From positions 246,040-310,039 of the forward strand of contig NZ_JAKWJO010000006.1 of the NCBI RefSeq assembly GCF_022760995.1: 64,000 nt of DNA, given 5' to 3'. The notes below the pieces were generated by a model that was not told the origin of the DNA, searched no databases, and was given only the letters and a program-made list of their open reading frames with translations. The DNA is from Dyella sedimenti (GTDB taxonomy: Bacteria; Pseudomonadota; Gammaproteobacteria; Xanthomonadales; Rhodanobacteraceae). Shown here piece by piece: positions 26,444 through 35,692 of this stretch. How positions within the stretch are numbered: the first letter of the stretch is position 1; the number at the start of each line of letters is the position of its first letter. Position numbers and translations under genes: made by a program.

Positions 26444-29296
26444 ATGAATGTCATGCACCGGCCCACGGAATCCCCCGCGCTGCGCGCGCTGATCGACGAC
26501 CGCTACGGTGAACTGGTGGCCCGCTGCCGCGTGATGGGCGTGCCGCTGCACGACGACGCGGGCGTGGCCGAACGCATTCGCCGCACCTTGCTGGCCAGCG
26601 ATTTCGCCTTCGACACGTGGTTCCGCCAGCCCCAATGGCTGGCGCCGCAGGGCCTGGAACGGCTGCGCTCGGGCAGCGATGCCGGCGCACGCGCCGATGC
26701 CCTGAAGCTGCCCGACGACGAAGCGGTCTGCCTTACCGAACTGCGCCGTTTCCGCCATGCCGAGGCATTGCGGCTGGTGTTCCGCGACATCAACGGGCTG
26801 GACGAGCTGCCCGAGACGCTGTCGGCCACCAGCGTGCTCTACGAGGTCCTGCTGGAGGCGGCGCTGGGCTGGTCGGAGCGGGCCCTGGCCGCCCGCTACG
26901 GACACAGCCGCAGCCATGAGGGCGTGCTGCAGCGCCTGGTGGTGATGGGCTTCGGCAAGCTGGGCGGCAGCGAGCTGAATTTCTCCTCCGACATCGACCT
27001 GGTGCTGGCCTACCCGCACAGCGGGCAGAGCGACGGCGCTCGCTCGCTCGACAACAGCGAATATTTCGTGCGCCTGGCGCGCCAACTGGTGCGCCTGCTC
27101 AGCGAACCCACCGTGGACGGCATCTGCGCCCGCGTGGACCTGCGCCTGCGCCCGTTCGGCAACGCCGGGCGGCTGGCGCTGCCGTTCGCGGCGATGGAGC
27201 AGTACTACCAGAGCGAGGGCCGCGACTGGGAGCGCTACGCCTGGATCAAGGCGCGGCCGGTGGCGGGCGACCGCAACGAGGGCAAGCAGCTGCAGGAATT
27301 GCTGCGGCCCTTCGTGTACCGGCGCTACCTCGACTACACCGCGTTCGCCGGCCTGCGCGAGATGAAGGCGCTGATCGACGCCGAGGTGGCGCGCAAGGAC
27401 CTGGCGGACAACCTCAAGCTCGGCCCGGGCGGCATCCGCGAGATCGAGTTCGTGGTGCAGCTGATGCAACTGATCCGCGGCGGCCGCGAGCCGTCCCTGC
27501 GCGTGCGCGGCCTGCTGCCGGCGCTCACCGCCTGCGAGGCGCGCGGGCACATCACGGCCGCCCGCGCCCGCGCGCTGCGCGAGGCCTACGTGTTCCTGCG
27601 CCGGGTGGAGAACCGCGTGCAGATGCTGCGCGACGCGCAGACCCACGACATTCCCGAGGATGCATTGAGCCGCGAGCGCATCGCGCTCGGCCTGGGCGAG
27701 GACTCGTGGGAGGCGCTGGAAACGCGGCTGGCGGAGCACCGCGCCCACGTCAGCGAGGAATTCGCCGCGGTGCTGATGCCGCAGGGCGGGCGCACGGCCA
27801 GTGCCCCGGTGGCGGACGTGGCGCTGTGGCAGCGCGCCTGCACGGAATCGCTGGACGCGGGCGTGATGGAAGCCGCAGGCTTCAGCCCGGGCGCCGAGGT
27901 CGCCGAGACGTTGCAGAAGCTGTCGCAGGCGGGCGCCGTGCGCGCCATGCCGCAGCGTTCGCGCGAGCAACTGGACCGGCTGATGCCGCAGCTGCTGGCG
28001 GTGGCACGCGACAGCGCCGCGCCCGTGCCCTGCCTGCTGCGCCTGTGTCGCCTGGTGCAGGCGGTGGCGCGGCGTTCCTCGTACCTGGCGCTGCTGGAGG
28101 AGCAGCCGGCCGCCCGGCTGCGCCTGGCGCGGCTGTTCGCCGACAGCGCCTTCCTCGCCGAGCGGGTGATCGCCCAACCCCTGCTGCTGGACGACGTGCT
28201 CGATCCGCGCATCGAACAGTTGCCGCTCAAGCGCGCCGACATCGGCGCCGAGATCAGCCGCGTGCTGGCCACGCTGGACGAGCGTGAGCCCGAGGCGGAA
28301 CTGGAACGCCTCAACGAGTTCAAGGCCAGCGTGGCGTTCCGGCTGGGCCTGGCCTTCAGCGACGGCCGCGCCGATGCGGTGGCGACCGCGCGGCGGCTGG
28401 CGGTGCTGGCCGAATCGATCGTGCAGGCGGTGACCACGCTGGCCGAGCGCGACCTCATCGCCCAGCACGGCCGCCTGCCCGGCGGCGGTATCGCCTTCGC
28501 CGTGCTGGGCTACGGCAGCCTGGGCGGCGAGGAACTGGGCTTCGCCTCCGACCTGGACCTGGTCTTCGTCTACGACGGCAGGCATGCGCAGGCCATGAGC
28601 GATGGCGCGCGCCCGCTGGAAGGGTCGCGCTGGTACCAGCGGCTGGTGCAGCGCGTGGTGAACTGGCTCACCGTGCTGACCCGCGCCGGCCGCCTGTACG
28701 AGGTGGATACGCGCCTGCGCCCGGACGGCTCCAAGGGCCTGCTGGTGAGCAGCCTGGAATCCTTTGCCGGCTACCAGAAAAGCCGTGCCTGGACGTGGGA
28801 GCACCAGGCGCTGCTGCGGGCCCGCCCGATCGCCGGCGACGCCGCGCTCACCGCGGAGTTGGCCGCGGTTCGCCGCGAGGTATTGGCCACGCCGCGCGAC
28901 CGCGCGGCGGTACTGGGCGAGGTCAGCCACATGCGCCAGCGCTGGCGCGCCGAGCGCGACCGTTCCGATGACCGCCAGCTCGATCTCAAGCAGGGCCGGG
29001 GCGGCCTGCTGGACATCGAGTTCGCGCTGCAGGGACTGGTGCTGGCGCATGCCTCCGCGCACCCGGCGCTGCTGGGCATCACCGCCAACGCGGGCCTGAT
29101 CGAGGCCTGCCGCAACGCCGGCCTGCTGGATGGCGAACAGGCGGGCCTGCTCGCCGAGGCGCATGCCGAGCTGCTGCATCGCGCGCTGGCCTGCACCCTC
29201 GACCTGCGCTCGCGCATCGCGCCGCGCGACGACGAGTTGGAGCGGTTGTGCGGCAACGTGCGGGACGTGACCGCCGCGCTGGGTTTCGCGTTCTAA
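26444..29296 (+). CDS. glnE: Bifunctional glutamine synthetase adenylyltransferase / deadenylase
   Basis: Adds and removes AMP on glutamine synthetase in response to PII. The 950 residues match E. coli GlnE (946). Two nucleotidyltransferase domains are clear: the N-terminal GFGKLGGSELNFSSDIDLVL (deadenylating) and the C-terminal GYGSLGGEELGFASDLDLVF (adenylylating). Also seen are RVDLRLRPFG, KLGPGGIREIEFVVQ and VDTRLRPDGSKG. The start is set at MNVMHRPTES. It is divergent from the LtaS-like gene. Confidence 0.98.
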   Translation: MNVMHRPTESPALRALIDDRYGELVARCRVMGVPLHDDAGVAERIRRTLLASDFAFDTWFRQPQWLAPQGLERLRSGSDAGARADALKLPDDEAVCLTELRRFRHAEALRLVFRDINGLDELPETLSATSVLYEVLLEAALGWSERALAARYGHSRSHEGVLQRLVVMGFGKLGGSELNFSSDIDLVLAYPHSGQSDGARSLDNSEYFVRLARQLVRLLSEPTVDGICARVDLRLRPFGNAGRLALPFAAMEQYYQSEGRDWERYAWIKARPVAGDRNEGKQLQELLRPFVYRRYLDYTAFAGLREMKALIDAEVARKDLADNLKLGPGGIREIEFVVQLMQLIRGGREPSLRVRGLLPALTACEARGHITAARARALREAYVFLRRVENRVQMLRDAQTHDIPEDALSRERIALGLGEDSWEALETRLAEHRAHVSEEFAAVLMPQGGRTASAPVADVALWQRACTESLDAGVMEAAGFSPGAEVAETLQKLSQAGAVRAMPQRSREQLDRLMPQLLAVARDSAAPVPCLLRLCRLVQAVARRSSYLALLEEQPAARLRLARLFADSAFLAERVIAQPLLLDDVLDPRIEQLPLKRADIGAEISRVLATLDEREPEAELERLNEFKASVAFRLGLAFSDGRADAVATARRLAVLAESIVQAVTTLAERDLIAQHGRLPGGGIAFAVLGYGSLGGEELGFASDLDLVFVYDGRHAQAMSDGARPLEGSRWYQRLVQRVVNWLTVLTRAGRLYEVDTRLRPDGSKGLLVSSLESFAGYQKSRAWTWEHQALLRARPIAGDAALTAELAAVRREVLATPRDRAAVLGEVSHMRQRWRAERDRSDDRQLDLKQGRGGLLDIEFALQGLVLAHASAHPALLGITANAGLIEACRNAGLLDGEQAGLLAEAHAELLHRALACTLDLRSRIAPRDDELERLCGNVRDVTAALGFAF

Positions 29297-29397
29297 AGTG
29301 CACCGCCATGTTGGATCCAGGGAGAAGCATGGCGCCGCCGATGGTGGTCGCCATTGCCCTCTCCGCCGGAACCCGATTAGCGCCCGCCCCCTCTCTC

Positions 29398-29422
29398 TGT
29401 AGGAGCGCACCCTGTGCGCGAC
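29398..29422 (+). repeat. Single REP unit
   Basis: One TGTAGGAGCGCACC unit with no inverted partner nearby, in the 371-base gap 29297-29667 between convergent glnE and the ELM1-like gene. The rest of the gap has a partial CGTCATCCTGGCG repeat and no supported gene. Confidence 0.8.
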
Positions 29423-29667
29423 CTGCTCGTCATCCTGGCGCAGGCCGGACAAGCGCGAAGCGCGCAGAACGCCCGTAGGGCGGCCCCGAAGGGGCGAGCG
29501 CAGCGAGTCATCCAGTAGCGTCGGTCTTCGATTGTCGCGTCTGCGCCAGGTTGCCGCCTACGATCGAAGGGAGTCCCCCGTGGGACGCGGCGTGCGTTTC
29601 GACGTCTCCCACCACTTCGCGGACCAAAAAAGAAAAGACCGGAAAACGCCAAGGCTTCGAACAGATG

Positions 29668-30648
29668 CTAAGCGCCCTGCTGCTGGCGCCCCGCGATGCG
29701 CTCGCGCAGCGTGGCGGCGATCGCCGCCGTTTCGCGCAGCGGCCTTGCCGGCGGCGCGGCGATTGCCTCGATGTCGTACAGCCGGCCGGCATCCCGCAGG
29801 GCCTGGTGGAAACGTTGCAGCTTGCCCGGCAGGCCGCCCACCACGAAGGTATGCACCGCGCAGCCGACGGCGCAGGCCTCGGAAAGCATGTTGACCGAGT
29901 CGGGCGTGACCACCAGGCGGTCGGCCCAGCCCAGCACGCTGGGATACGGGTTGCTGCCGTCGTCCTGGCCGGCCCAGACCAGGCCGGGCGCGTCGGCCAG
30001 CCGTTCGCGCATGCGCTCCACCAGGGCGCGCGGCGTTCGCCGCGAGGCCAGCACCATCAGGCTGCCGCCCTCGGACAGCTGCCGCAGTTGCAGGCGGTAG
30101 GCCAATTGCTCGATGTAGTTGCCGTCGAAGACGACTCCCTGGCGCGGTCCGCCCAGCAGCACCCCCACGCGCGGGCGAGGCAGTTCGGCCAGCGCGGGAT
30201 CGGCTTCGCGGCCTTCCTGCAGCCAGGCGTCGTCCACCGGGTTGAGCGAGCCCAGCGGCTGCAGCACGTTGGGGCCGGACAGCCGGTCGTGCCGCGGGGC
30301 GATCACGGTGTCCCAATGAGCGGGGTCGATGCGCGGGTCGAGGATCTGCACGGTGTAGCAATGCCCGCCGCTCAAGGAGTGCAGCAGTCGGGTATAGAGC
30401 GCCGATTGCCTGCCGCAACCGATGGCGACGGCGGGCCAGGGCGGCGCGAACTGCAACTCCTGGGTGGAGGACAAGGCCAGCTCGGCGCCGAGGGTGAGGC
30501 GGGGCGCCAGCCAGGACCACGGCGCGCGCGGTTCCAACTGCAGGTGGCGGATCGGCATGTCCAGCAGGTCGGCCAGGGTCAGGGCCTGGCGCTGGTTGCC
30601 GGCGGCGGCGTCCGTGATGACCCAGCAGTCGCCGCGCGGCTTCAGCAC
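29668..30648 (-). CDS. ELM1/GtrOC1-like protein (mitochondrial fission ELM1 family)
   Basis: A 326-residue protein with [55 protein letters not shown] and [16 protein letters not shown]. The pattern fits the DUF1022 (ELM1) family, which has a glycosyltransferase-B-like fold. Plant ELM1 acts in mitochondrial division, but bacterial members are unproven and often lie beside LPS or nucleotide-sugar genes. This one lies 2-9 kb from LPS-core genes. An activated-sugar transfer role is a guess. Confidence 0.82.
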   Translation of the reverse strand: MLKPRGDCWVITDAAAGNQRQALTLADLLDMPIRHLQLEPRAPWSWLAPRLTLGAELALSSTQELQFAPPWPAVAIGCGRQSALYTRLLHSLSGGHCYTVQILDPRIDPAHWDTVIAPRHDRLSGPNVLQPLGSLNPVDDAWLQEGREADPALAELPRPRVGVLLGGPRQGVVFDGNYIEQLAYRLQLRQLSEGGSLMVLASRRTPRALVERMRERLADAPGLVWAGQDDGSNPYPSVLGWADRLVVTPDSVNMLSEACAVGCAVHTFVVGGLPGKLQRFHQALRDAGRLYDIEAIAAPPARPLRETAAIAATLRERIAGRQQQGA

Positions 30649-30784
30649 GAGCGCACCGCCGACAGCATTGTTTCCCTCAGAACTACAGTTCGTTTCATCC
30701 GCCTGGGTCCAGTTTGACTGCGCCCGCGCTTACACTGGGGAACTGTTGCGCCACCCGCGGCGCGCCATGTCCCAAAGGATACCC

Positions 30785-31378
30785 ATGAGCGAGATGCTTT
30801 CCGAGGCCGCCCTCGACCAACTGTTCCGCACCGCCCGTACGCATAACGCGTGGCTGCCGAAAGAGGTGACCGACGACCAGCTGCACCAGCTCTACGAACT
30901 GGCCAAGTTCGGCCCCACCAGCGCCAACTCCTCGCCGATGCGCCTGGTTTTCGTGAAGTCGAAGGAGGCCAAGGACAAGCTCGCGCCGCTGCTGTCCGAG
31001 GGCAACCGCGCCAAGTCCCTGGCGGCGCCGGTGACCGCGATCGTGGGCATGGACTACGCCTTCCATGAAAAGTTGCCGCAGCTGTTCCCGCATGCCGATG
31101 CGCGCAGCTGGTTCGTGGGCAACCAGCCGCTGATCGAGGCCACCGCGTTCCGCAACGCCTCGCTGCAGGGCGCCTATGTGATCGTGGCGGCGCGCGCGCT
31201 GGGCCTGGACTGCGGTCCGATGTCGGGCTTCGATGCCGAGGGCGTGAACGCCGCGTTCTTCGCCGGCACCACGGTCAAGGTGAATTTCCTGATCAACATC
31301 GGCTATGGCGATGCCAGCCGCGACCTGTTCCCGCGCAACCCGCGCCTGTCGTTCGACGAGGCCTGCCGGATCGCCTGA
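30785..31378 (+). CDS. Nitroreductase-family protein, RutE-like (malonic semialdehyde reductase type)
   Basis: A 197-residue flavin-fold protein with [54 protein letters not shown] and [10 protein letters not shown]. This is the RutE/YdjA-like subgroup annotated as malonic semialdehyde reductase. No other pyrimidine-degradation (rut) genes are in the window, so the physiological substrate is uncertain. AAAGGA precedes the ATG. A short gap separates it from yceI downstream; the two may be co-transcribed. Confidence 0.88.
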   Translation: MSEMLSEAALDQLFRTARTHNAWLPKEVTDDQLHQLYELAKFGPTSANSSPMRLVFVKSKEAKDKLAPLLSEGNRAKSLAAPVTAIVGMDYAFHEKLPQLFPHADARSWFVGNQPLIEATAFRNASLQGAYVIVAARALGLDCGPMSGFDAEGVNAAFFAGTTVKVNFLINIGYGDASRDLFPRNPRLSFDEACRIA

Positions 31379-31422
31379 GCCGTCGATCCGCACAAGCCAC
31401 CAACCCATTGGAGATCCCCCTC

Positions 31423-32016
31423 ATGCGTGCACTCCGCTATCTCGTCCTCGCCGGCCTGCTCGGCGCCGCCGTCACCGCCCAGGCCGCTCCGGTCACCTAC
31501 GCGATGGACCCGGGCCACACCGAAGTCCTGTTCAGCTGGAACCACTTCGGCTTCTCAAACCCGACTGCCAACCTCGGCCTGGGCGAAGGCACCATCGTGT
31601 TCGACGACAAGGACCCGGCCAAGTCCTCGGTCGAGGTGACCCTGCCGCTGGCCAACCTGGACACCCACGTGGCCAAGCTGGACGAGCACCTGAAGAAGCC
31701 CGACTTCTTCGACGCCGACAAGTACCCCGCCGTCACCTTCAAGAGCAGCAAGGTGCAGGCGCTGGGTGGCAATAAGTTCAAGGTCACCGGCGACCTCACC
31801 GTGCACGGCGTGACCAAGCCGGTGGTGCTCGACGCCACGCTCAACAAGAGCGGCGAGCATCCGATGTTGAAGGTGCAGACCGTGGGCTTCGACGCCACCG
31901 CCACGCTCAAGCGCTCGGATTTCGGCCTGGGCGCCTACGTGCCGAACGTGAGCGACGAGATCAAGGTGCGCATCACCACCGAGGCCTCGGTGCCGAAGGC
32001 CGACGCGGCCAAGTAA
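31423..32016 (+). CDS. YceI-family periplasmic lipid-binding protein
   Basis: A 197-residue protein with a signal peptide ending AQAA and one YceI lipocalin-like domain. It begins VTYAMDPGHTEVLFSWNHFG and has LDEHLKKPDFFDADKYP, VTGDLTVHGVTKPVVLD and LKRSDFGLG. Family members bind long-chain isoprenoids in the periplasm and are often induced by stress. The start MRALRYLV has GGAG upstream. A strong terminator follows. Confidence 0.94.
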   Translation: MRALRYLVLAGLLGAAVTAQAAPVTYAMDPGHTEVLFSWNHFGFSNPTANLGLGEGTIVFDDKDPAKSSVEVTLPLANLDTHVAKLDEHLKKPDFFDADKYPAVTFKSSKVQALGGNKFKVTGDLTVHGVTKPVVLDATLNKSGEHPMLKVQTVGFDATATLKRSDFGLGAYVPNVSDEIKVRITTEASVPKADAAK

Positions 32017-32031
32017 GCCCGCCACTGGCGC

Positions 32032-32066
32032 AAAGCCCGCACCGGATCCGGTGCGGGCTTTTTTGT
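32032..32066 (+). terminator. Terminator after the yceI-like gene
   Basis: AAAGCCCGCACCGGA pairs fully with TCCGGTGCGGGCTTT, followed by TTTT: a strong rho-independent terminator. Confidence 0.95.
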
Positions 32067-32153
32067 GGGCGTATTCCGGCCCCGGCCCGCCCTCGCGCAG
32101 GCGGGCCGGCCTGCTAACATGCGCGGTCCGGTATCCTGATGGAGTGATTTCCC

Positions 32154-32360
32154 ATGTCGCTTTCCCCCGCGGCTGCCCCGCTGATCCCGGCGAATGCCGA
32201 AAATCGTTACGAAGTGACGCGCGCGGACCTTCCGCTGTCCTGCCCGATGCCCGGCATGGCGCTGTGGAACTCCCACCCGAAAGTCTATCTGCCGATCGTC
32301 GAGGACGGCGGCGAATCCACATGTCCTTATTGCGGCGCGCATTACGTGTTGCGCGACTGA
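32154..32360 (+). CDS. Small zinc-finger (zf-CHCC) protein
   Basis: A 68-residue protein with the C-terminal pattern H-x(n)-CPYCGAHYVLRD and an upstream LSCPMP. This matches the zf-CHCC family, related to the Zn-binding NDUFS6 subunit of complex I. The bacterial role is unknown. It directly precedes the LPS glycosyltransferase genes on the same strand and has its own gap after the yceI terminator. Confidence 0.9.
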   Translation: MSLSPAAAPLIPANAENRYEVTRADLPLSCPMPGMALWNSHPKVYLPIVEDGGESTCPYCGAHYVLRD

Positions 32361-32434
32361 CATCGGCCTCAAAAAGTTTCAATTGAAACAATACGCATGG
32401 CGGGGTTAGGCACGATTGCTGCTTGGTCACAGGG

Positions 32435-33586
32435 ATGAAGGCACCTTTCGAACCCATCATGGCAGCTGTCGCTACTCCAGCGAGGTCACTGACCGTCGTC
32501 CAGTTGATCCCTGCCCTGCAGGCGGGTGGGGCGGAGCGGTCCGCACTGGAGATCGGGCGGGCGCTGGTCAAGGCGGGGCACCAGTCCATCGTGATTTCCG
32601 CCGGTGGCCGCCTGGTGAGCCAGTTGGAGGCCGAGGGCAGCCGCCACATCACCCTGGACATCGGGCACAAGTCGCTGGGCACGCTGCTGAAGGTGGGGGC
32701 GCTGCGGCGCCTGCTGCGCGAGCTCAAGCCGGATATCGTGCACGCCCGCTCGCGCCTGCCGGCCTGGCTGGGCTGGTGGGCCATCAAGGGGCTCAAGCCC
32801 GCGCCGCATTTCGTGACCACCGTGCACGGGCTCAATTCACCTGGCCGCTACAGTGCGATCCTGCTGCGCGGCGAACGGGTGATCGCGGTGTCGCAGACCC
32901 TGCGCGACTACATGCTTGGCCACTATCCCTGGTTGGAGCCGTCGCGCGTGCGGGTGATCCCGCGCGGCATCGATCCGGAGGCCTTTCCGTACGGCCACCG
33001 GCCAGACGACGGCTGGCGCAAGGCATTTTTTGCCGAGTTCCCCTCGCTGGCGGGCGCGCCCCTGCTGACCCTGCCGGGACGCGGCACGCGCCTGAAGGGC
33101 CATCACGACGCCATCGAGCTGGTGGCCGAGCTCAAGCGCCGCGGCATCGATGCGCGATTGCTGCTGCTGGGCGTGATCGAGCCGGGCCGCGAGGCCTACG
33201 TGGACGAGCTGCGCCAGCTCATCCGCGCCCGTGGGGTGCAGGCGCAGGTGGTGATGTCCCCGTCGCGCGCCGACGTGCGCGACATCTATGCGATCTCTGC
33301 CCTGGTGCTGCAACTGTCCAACAAGCCCGAGTCGTTCGGGCGCACCGTGATCGAGGCCCTGTCGCTGTGCCGGCCGGTGCTCGGCTACGCGCATGGCGGC
33401 GTGGGCGAGCTGCTGGCCGAGCTCTATCCGGCCGGCCGGGTGCCGCCGGCCGACCGCGAGCGCCTGGTGGAGCGCGCGGCCGAGCTGCTGCGCGTGGCGC
33501 CGCCCATTCCCATGCTGCAGAGCTACCGCCTGTGTGACATGCAGCAGGCCACGCTGGCCCTGTACGACGAGCTGGTCGCCGCCTGA
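32435..33586 (+). CDS. Glycosyltransferase family 4 (LPS-core type)
   Basis: A roughly 383-residue GT-B enzyme. The N-terminal half has LIPALQAGGAERSALEIGRA and TTVHGLNSPGRYSAI. The C-terminal half has LTLPGRGTRLKGHHDAIEL and the nucleotide-sugar motif PESFGRTVIEALSLCRPVL with the paired Glu residues. It probably adds a hexose to the lipopolysaccharide core at the cytoplasmic face. ATG 32435 is used, but ATG 32459 (MAAVATPA) is equally possible. O-antigen ligase and GT2 genes follow on the same strand. Confidence 0.9.
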   Translation: MKAPFEPIMAAVATPARSLTVVQLIPALQAGGAERSALEIGRALVKAGHQSIVISAGGRLVSQLEAEGSRHITLDIGHKSLGTLLKVGALRRLLRELKPDIVHARSRLPAWLGWWAIKGLKPAPHFVTTVHGLNSPGRYSAILLRGERVIAVSQTLRDYMLGHYPWLEPSRVRVIPRGIDPEAFPYGHRPDDGWRKAFFAEFPSLAGAPLLTLPGRGTRLKGHHDAIELVAELKRRGIDARLLLLGVIEPGREAYVDELRQLIRARGVQAQVVMSPSRADVRDIYAISALVLQLSNKPESFGRTVIEALSLCRPVLGYAHGGVGELLAELYPAGRVPPADRERLVERAAELLRVAPPIPMLQSYRLCDMQQATLALYDELVAA

Positions 33587-33644
33587 TCCCGTCCCGCCGG
33601 ACGGCTCGCCTACAATGCGCGGGCCGCGATCACACGATGCCCGC

Positions 33645-34916
33645 ATGAGCCCTATCGCCGTTTCCCTGAAGGCTGCCCTGCGCTCGCCCCTGCTGCCGTA
33701 CTGGCTGGTGGTCGCCCTGCTGCCGCTCGGCCGCAGTTCGGAACTGGGCACCTTCCTGTGTCTGGTCGGCGTGGTGCTGCTGTTCGCGCGGCACCCGGGG
33801 GCGCTGCGCGAGCACGCCGGCGCGCGGCTGCTGCTGTGGCTGCTGGGCGCCTACGTGGCGGCGGCGCTGCTGTCGGCGGTGGACTCGCTGGCGCCGGGCA
33901 AGAGCTGGTCCACCGTGGCGGCCCTGCTGCGCTACGTGCCACTGGGGCTGTATGCCTGCTTCGCGATCCGGCGCGAGGACAAGCTCGGCGCGCTGTACCT
34001 GGCGGTCGCGGCGGTGGTGGCGCTCTGGACCCTCGATGCCTGGGTGCAGGCGCTCACCGGCTGGAGCCTGGGCGGCCGTGCCGCGCCCGAGCGCCTCTCC
34101 GGCATCTTCGGCGCGGCCAACCTTAAGCTGGGGCCCACGCTTTCGGTGCTCTCGCCGTTCGCGCTGTGGGCGGCCCGGCGGCGCTGGGGCCTGTGGGGAT
34201 GGCTGCTGGCCTTCGTGTTGTTGTTGGGGCCGGTGCTGCTGTCCGGCTCGCGCGCCTCGTGGGTGTGCTACGCCCTGGTGGCGCTGGGCTATGCCTGGCA
34301 CATTGCCGGCTCGCCGCGGCGCTTCTTCGCCATGGCGGGCCTGGGCGCGCTGCTGCTGGCCTTGGCCGGCGGGATCGCCTGGAAGACGTCGGGACGCTTC
34401 CAGGCGCGCATGGAACACACGCTGCAGGCGGCGCAGGGCTCCAGCCAGTCGCTCGACGCGGCCTTGAGCGGGCGTCTGGACATCTGGCGCGCCAGCGTGC
34501 GGATGTTCCGTGCGCACCCGGTCAATGGCGTGGGCGTGCGCGCCTTCCGCAATGCCTATCCCGCCTATGCGCCGGCCGATGACCACTTCGTGGTGTCCGA
34601 GGAGGCCTGCGGCGTGGGCGAGGGCGCCTGCCATGCGCACCAGTGGGTGCTGGAGGTGCTGACCGAAACCGGCGTGCTCGGCCTGCTGTGCTGGCTGGCC
34701 GCGATCGCGCTGGCGCTGTCCGCCTGGCGGCGCGTCGGCGCCGAGGCACGTACCCGCGCCTTCCCCGCGACGCTGGCGCTGGCCGTGATGCTGTTTCCGC
34801 TCAACACGCACCTGGCCTTCTATTCGGCCTGGTGGGGCCTGCTGTTCGCCTGGCTGCTGGGCCTGTGGTGCGCGGCGCTGTACGTGGTTCCCGCACGCAG
34901 CGGGGCATCGACATGA
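33645..34916 (+). CDS. O-antigen ligase family protein (WaaL-like)
   Basis: A 423-residue inner-membrane protein with about ten to twelve segments and a Wzy_C domain. It shows GKSWSTVAALLRYVPLGLY, LSGSRASWVCYALVALGY and HPVNGVGVRAFRNAYPAY, followed by a large periplasmic loop with HAHQWVLEVLTETGVLGL. It should join O-polysaccharide to lipid A-core on the periplasmic side. The Arg and His residues expected in WaaL's catalytic loop are present (GSR and HAHQ). The stop overlaps the next gene by ATGA. Confidence 0.88.
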   Translation: MSPIAVSLKAALRSPLLPYWLVVALLPLGRSSELGTFLCLVGVVLLFARHPGALREHAGARLLLWLLGAYVAAALLSAVDSLAPGKSWSTVAALLRYVPLGLYACFAIRREDKLGALYLAVAAVVALWTLDAWVQALTGWSLGGRAAPERLSGIFGAANLKLGPTLSVLSPFALWAARRRWGLWGWLLAFVLLLGPVLLSGSRASWVCYALVALGYAWHIAGSPRRFFAMAGLGALLLALAGGIAWKTSGRFQARMEHTLQAAQGSSQSLDAALSGRLDIWRASVRMFRAHPVNGVGVRAFRNAYPAYAPADDHFVVSEEACGVGEGACHAHQWVLEVLTETGVLGLLCWLAAIALALSAWRRVGAEARTRAFPATLALAVMLFPLNTHLAFYSAWWGLLFAWLLGLWCAALYVVPARSGAST

Positions 34917-35680
34917 GTCGCGAACCGCTGTCGGTGGTGGTCATCACCTACAACAACGCCGACACGCTGGATGCCTGCCTCGCCCAGGTGGACTGGGCCG
35001 ACGAGATCGTGGTGCTCGATTCAGGCTCGACCGACGACACCGTGGCCATCGCCCGGCGGCATGGCGCGCGGGTGGCCGTGCACCCCTTCGACGACTATGG
35101 CCCGCAGAAGCAGCGCGCCTACGACATGGCCAGCCACGACTGGATCCTCAACCTGGACGCGGACGAGATCCTCTCGCCCGGCACCCGCGAGGAGATCGAG
35201 CGCGCGCTGACCGCGCCACGCCATGCCGGCTTCCGCCTGCCGCGCCGCGAGCGCATGTTCTGGACCTTGCAGCACCGCTGGAGCTGGCGCAACGGTCACC
35301 TGCGCCTGTTCGACCGCCGCCGCGGCGGCATGAACGACGTCGAGGTGCATGCGGCGGTGGAAGTGCGCGGGCCGGTCAAGACGCTGCGCCGCGCGGACTT
35401 CGTCAACGATGGCGACGGCGACATCGCCACGCGGGTGGACAAGATCAACCGCTACACCACCGGCATGGTGGCGTACAAGCTGCGCAAGCAGCAGCGTTTC
35501 ACCGGCCTGCGCATGGTGTGCTACCCACCGCTGTTCTTCCTGCGCCAGTACCTCGGCAAGCGCTATTTCCTCAACGGCTGGGCAGGCTTCATCGCCAGCG
35601 TCACCGGTGCGTTCTACGCCTTCCTCAAGTACGCCAAGCTGCACGAGGCGCGCGAGCGGGCACGCCGCGAGCGGCGTTGA
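34913..35680 (+). CDS. Glycosyltransferase family 2, WaaE/LgtF-like
   Basis: A 255-residue GT-A enzyme. It has VVVITYNNADTLDACL, LDSGSTDDTV, the metal-binding NLDADEILSPGT, and a C-terminal FLRQYLGKRYFLNGWAGF typical of the WaaE/KdtX beta-1,4-glucosyltransferases of the LPS inner core. The start overlaps the ligase stop, so translation is coupled. It converges on the second VirK-like gene with only 12 bases between. Confidence 0.92.
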   Translation: MSREPLSVVVITYNNADTLDACLAQVDWADEIVVLDSGSTDDTVAIARRHGARVAVHPFDDYGPQKQRAYDMASHDWILNLDADEILSPGTREEIERALTAPRHAGFRLPRRERMFWTLQHRWSWRNGHLRLFDRRRGGMNDVEVHAAVEVRGPVKTLRRADFVNDGDGDIATRVDKINRYTTGMVAYKLRKQQRFTGLRMVCYPPLFFLRQYLGKRYFLNGWAGFIASVTGAFYAFLKYAKLHEARERARRERR

Positions 35681-35692
35681 GCGCCACCCGGC

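Noticed and set aside
30422..30784. N-terminal extension of the nitroreductase frame
   Set aside because: The extension overlaps the ELM1-like gene's start and its promoter region; the ATG at 30785 has the proper ribosome-binding site and family start.
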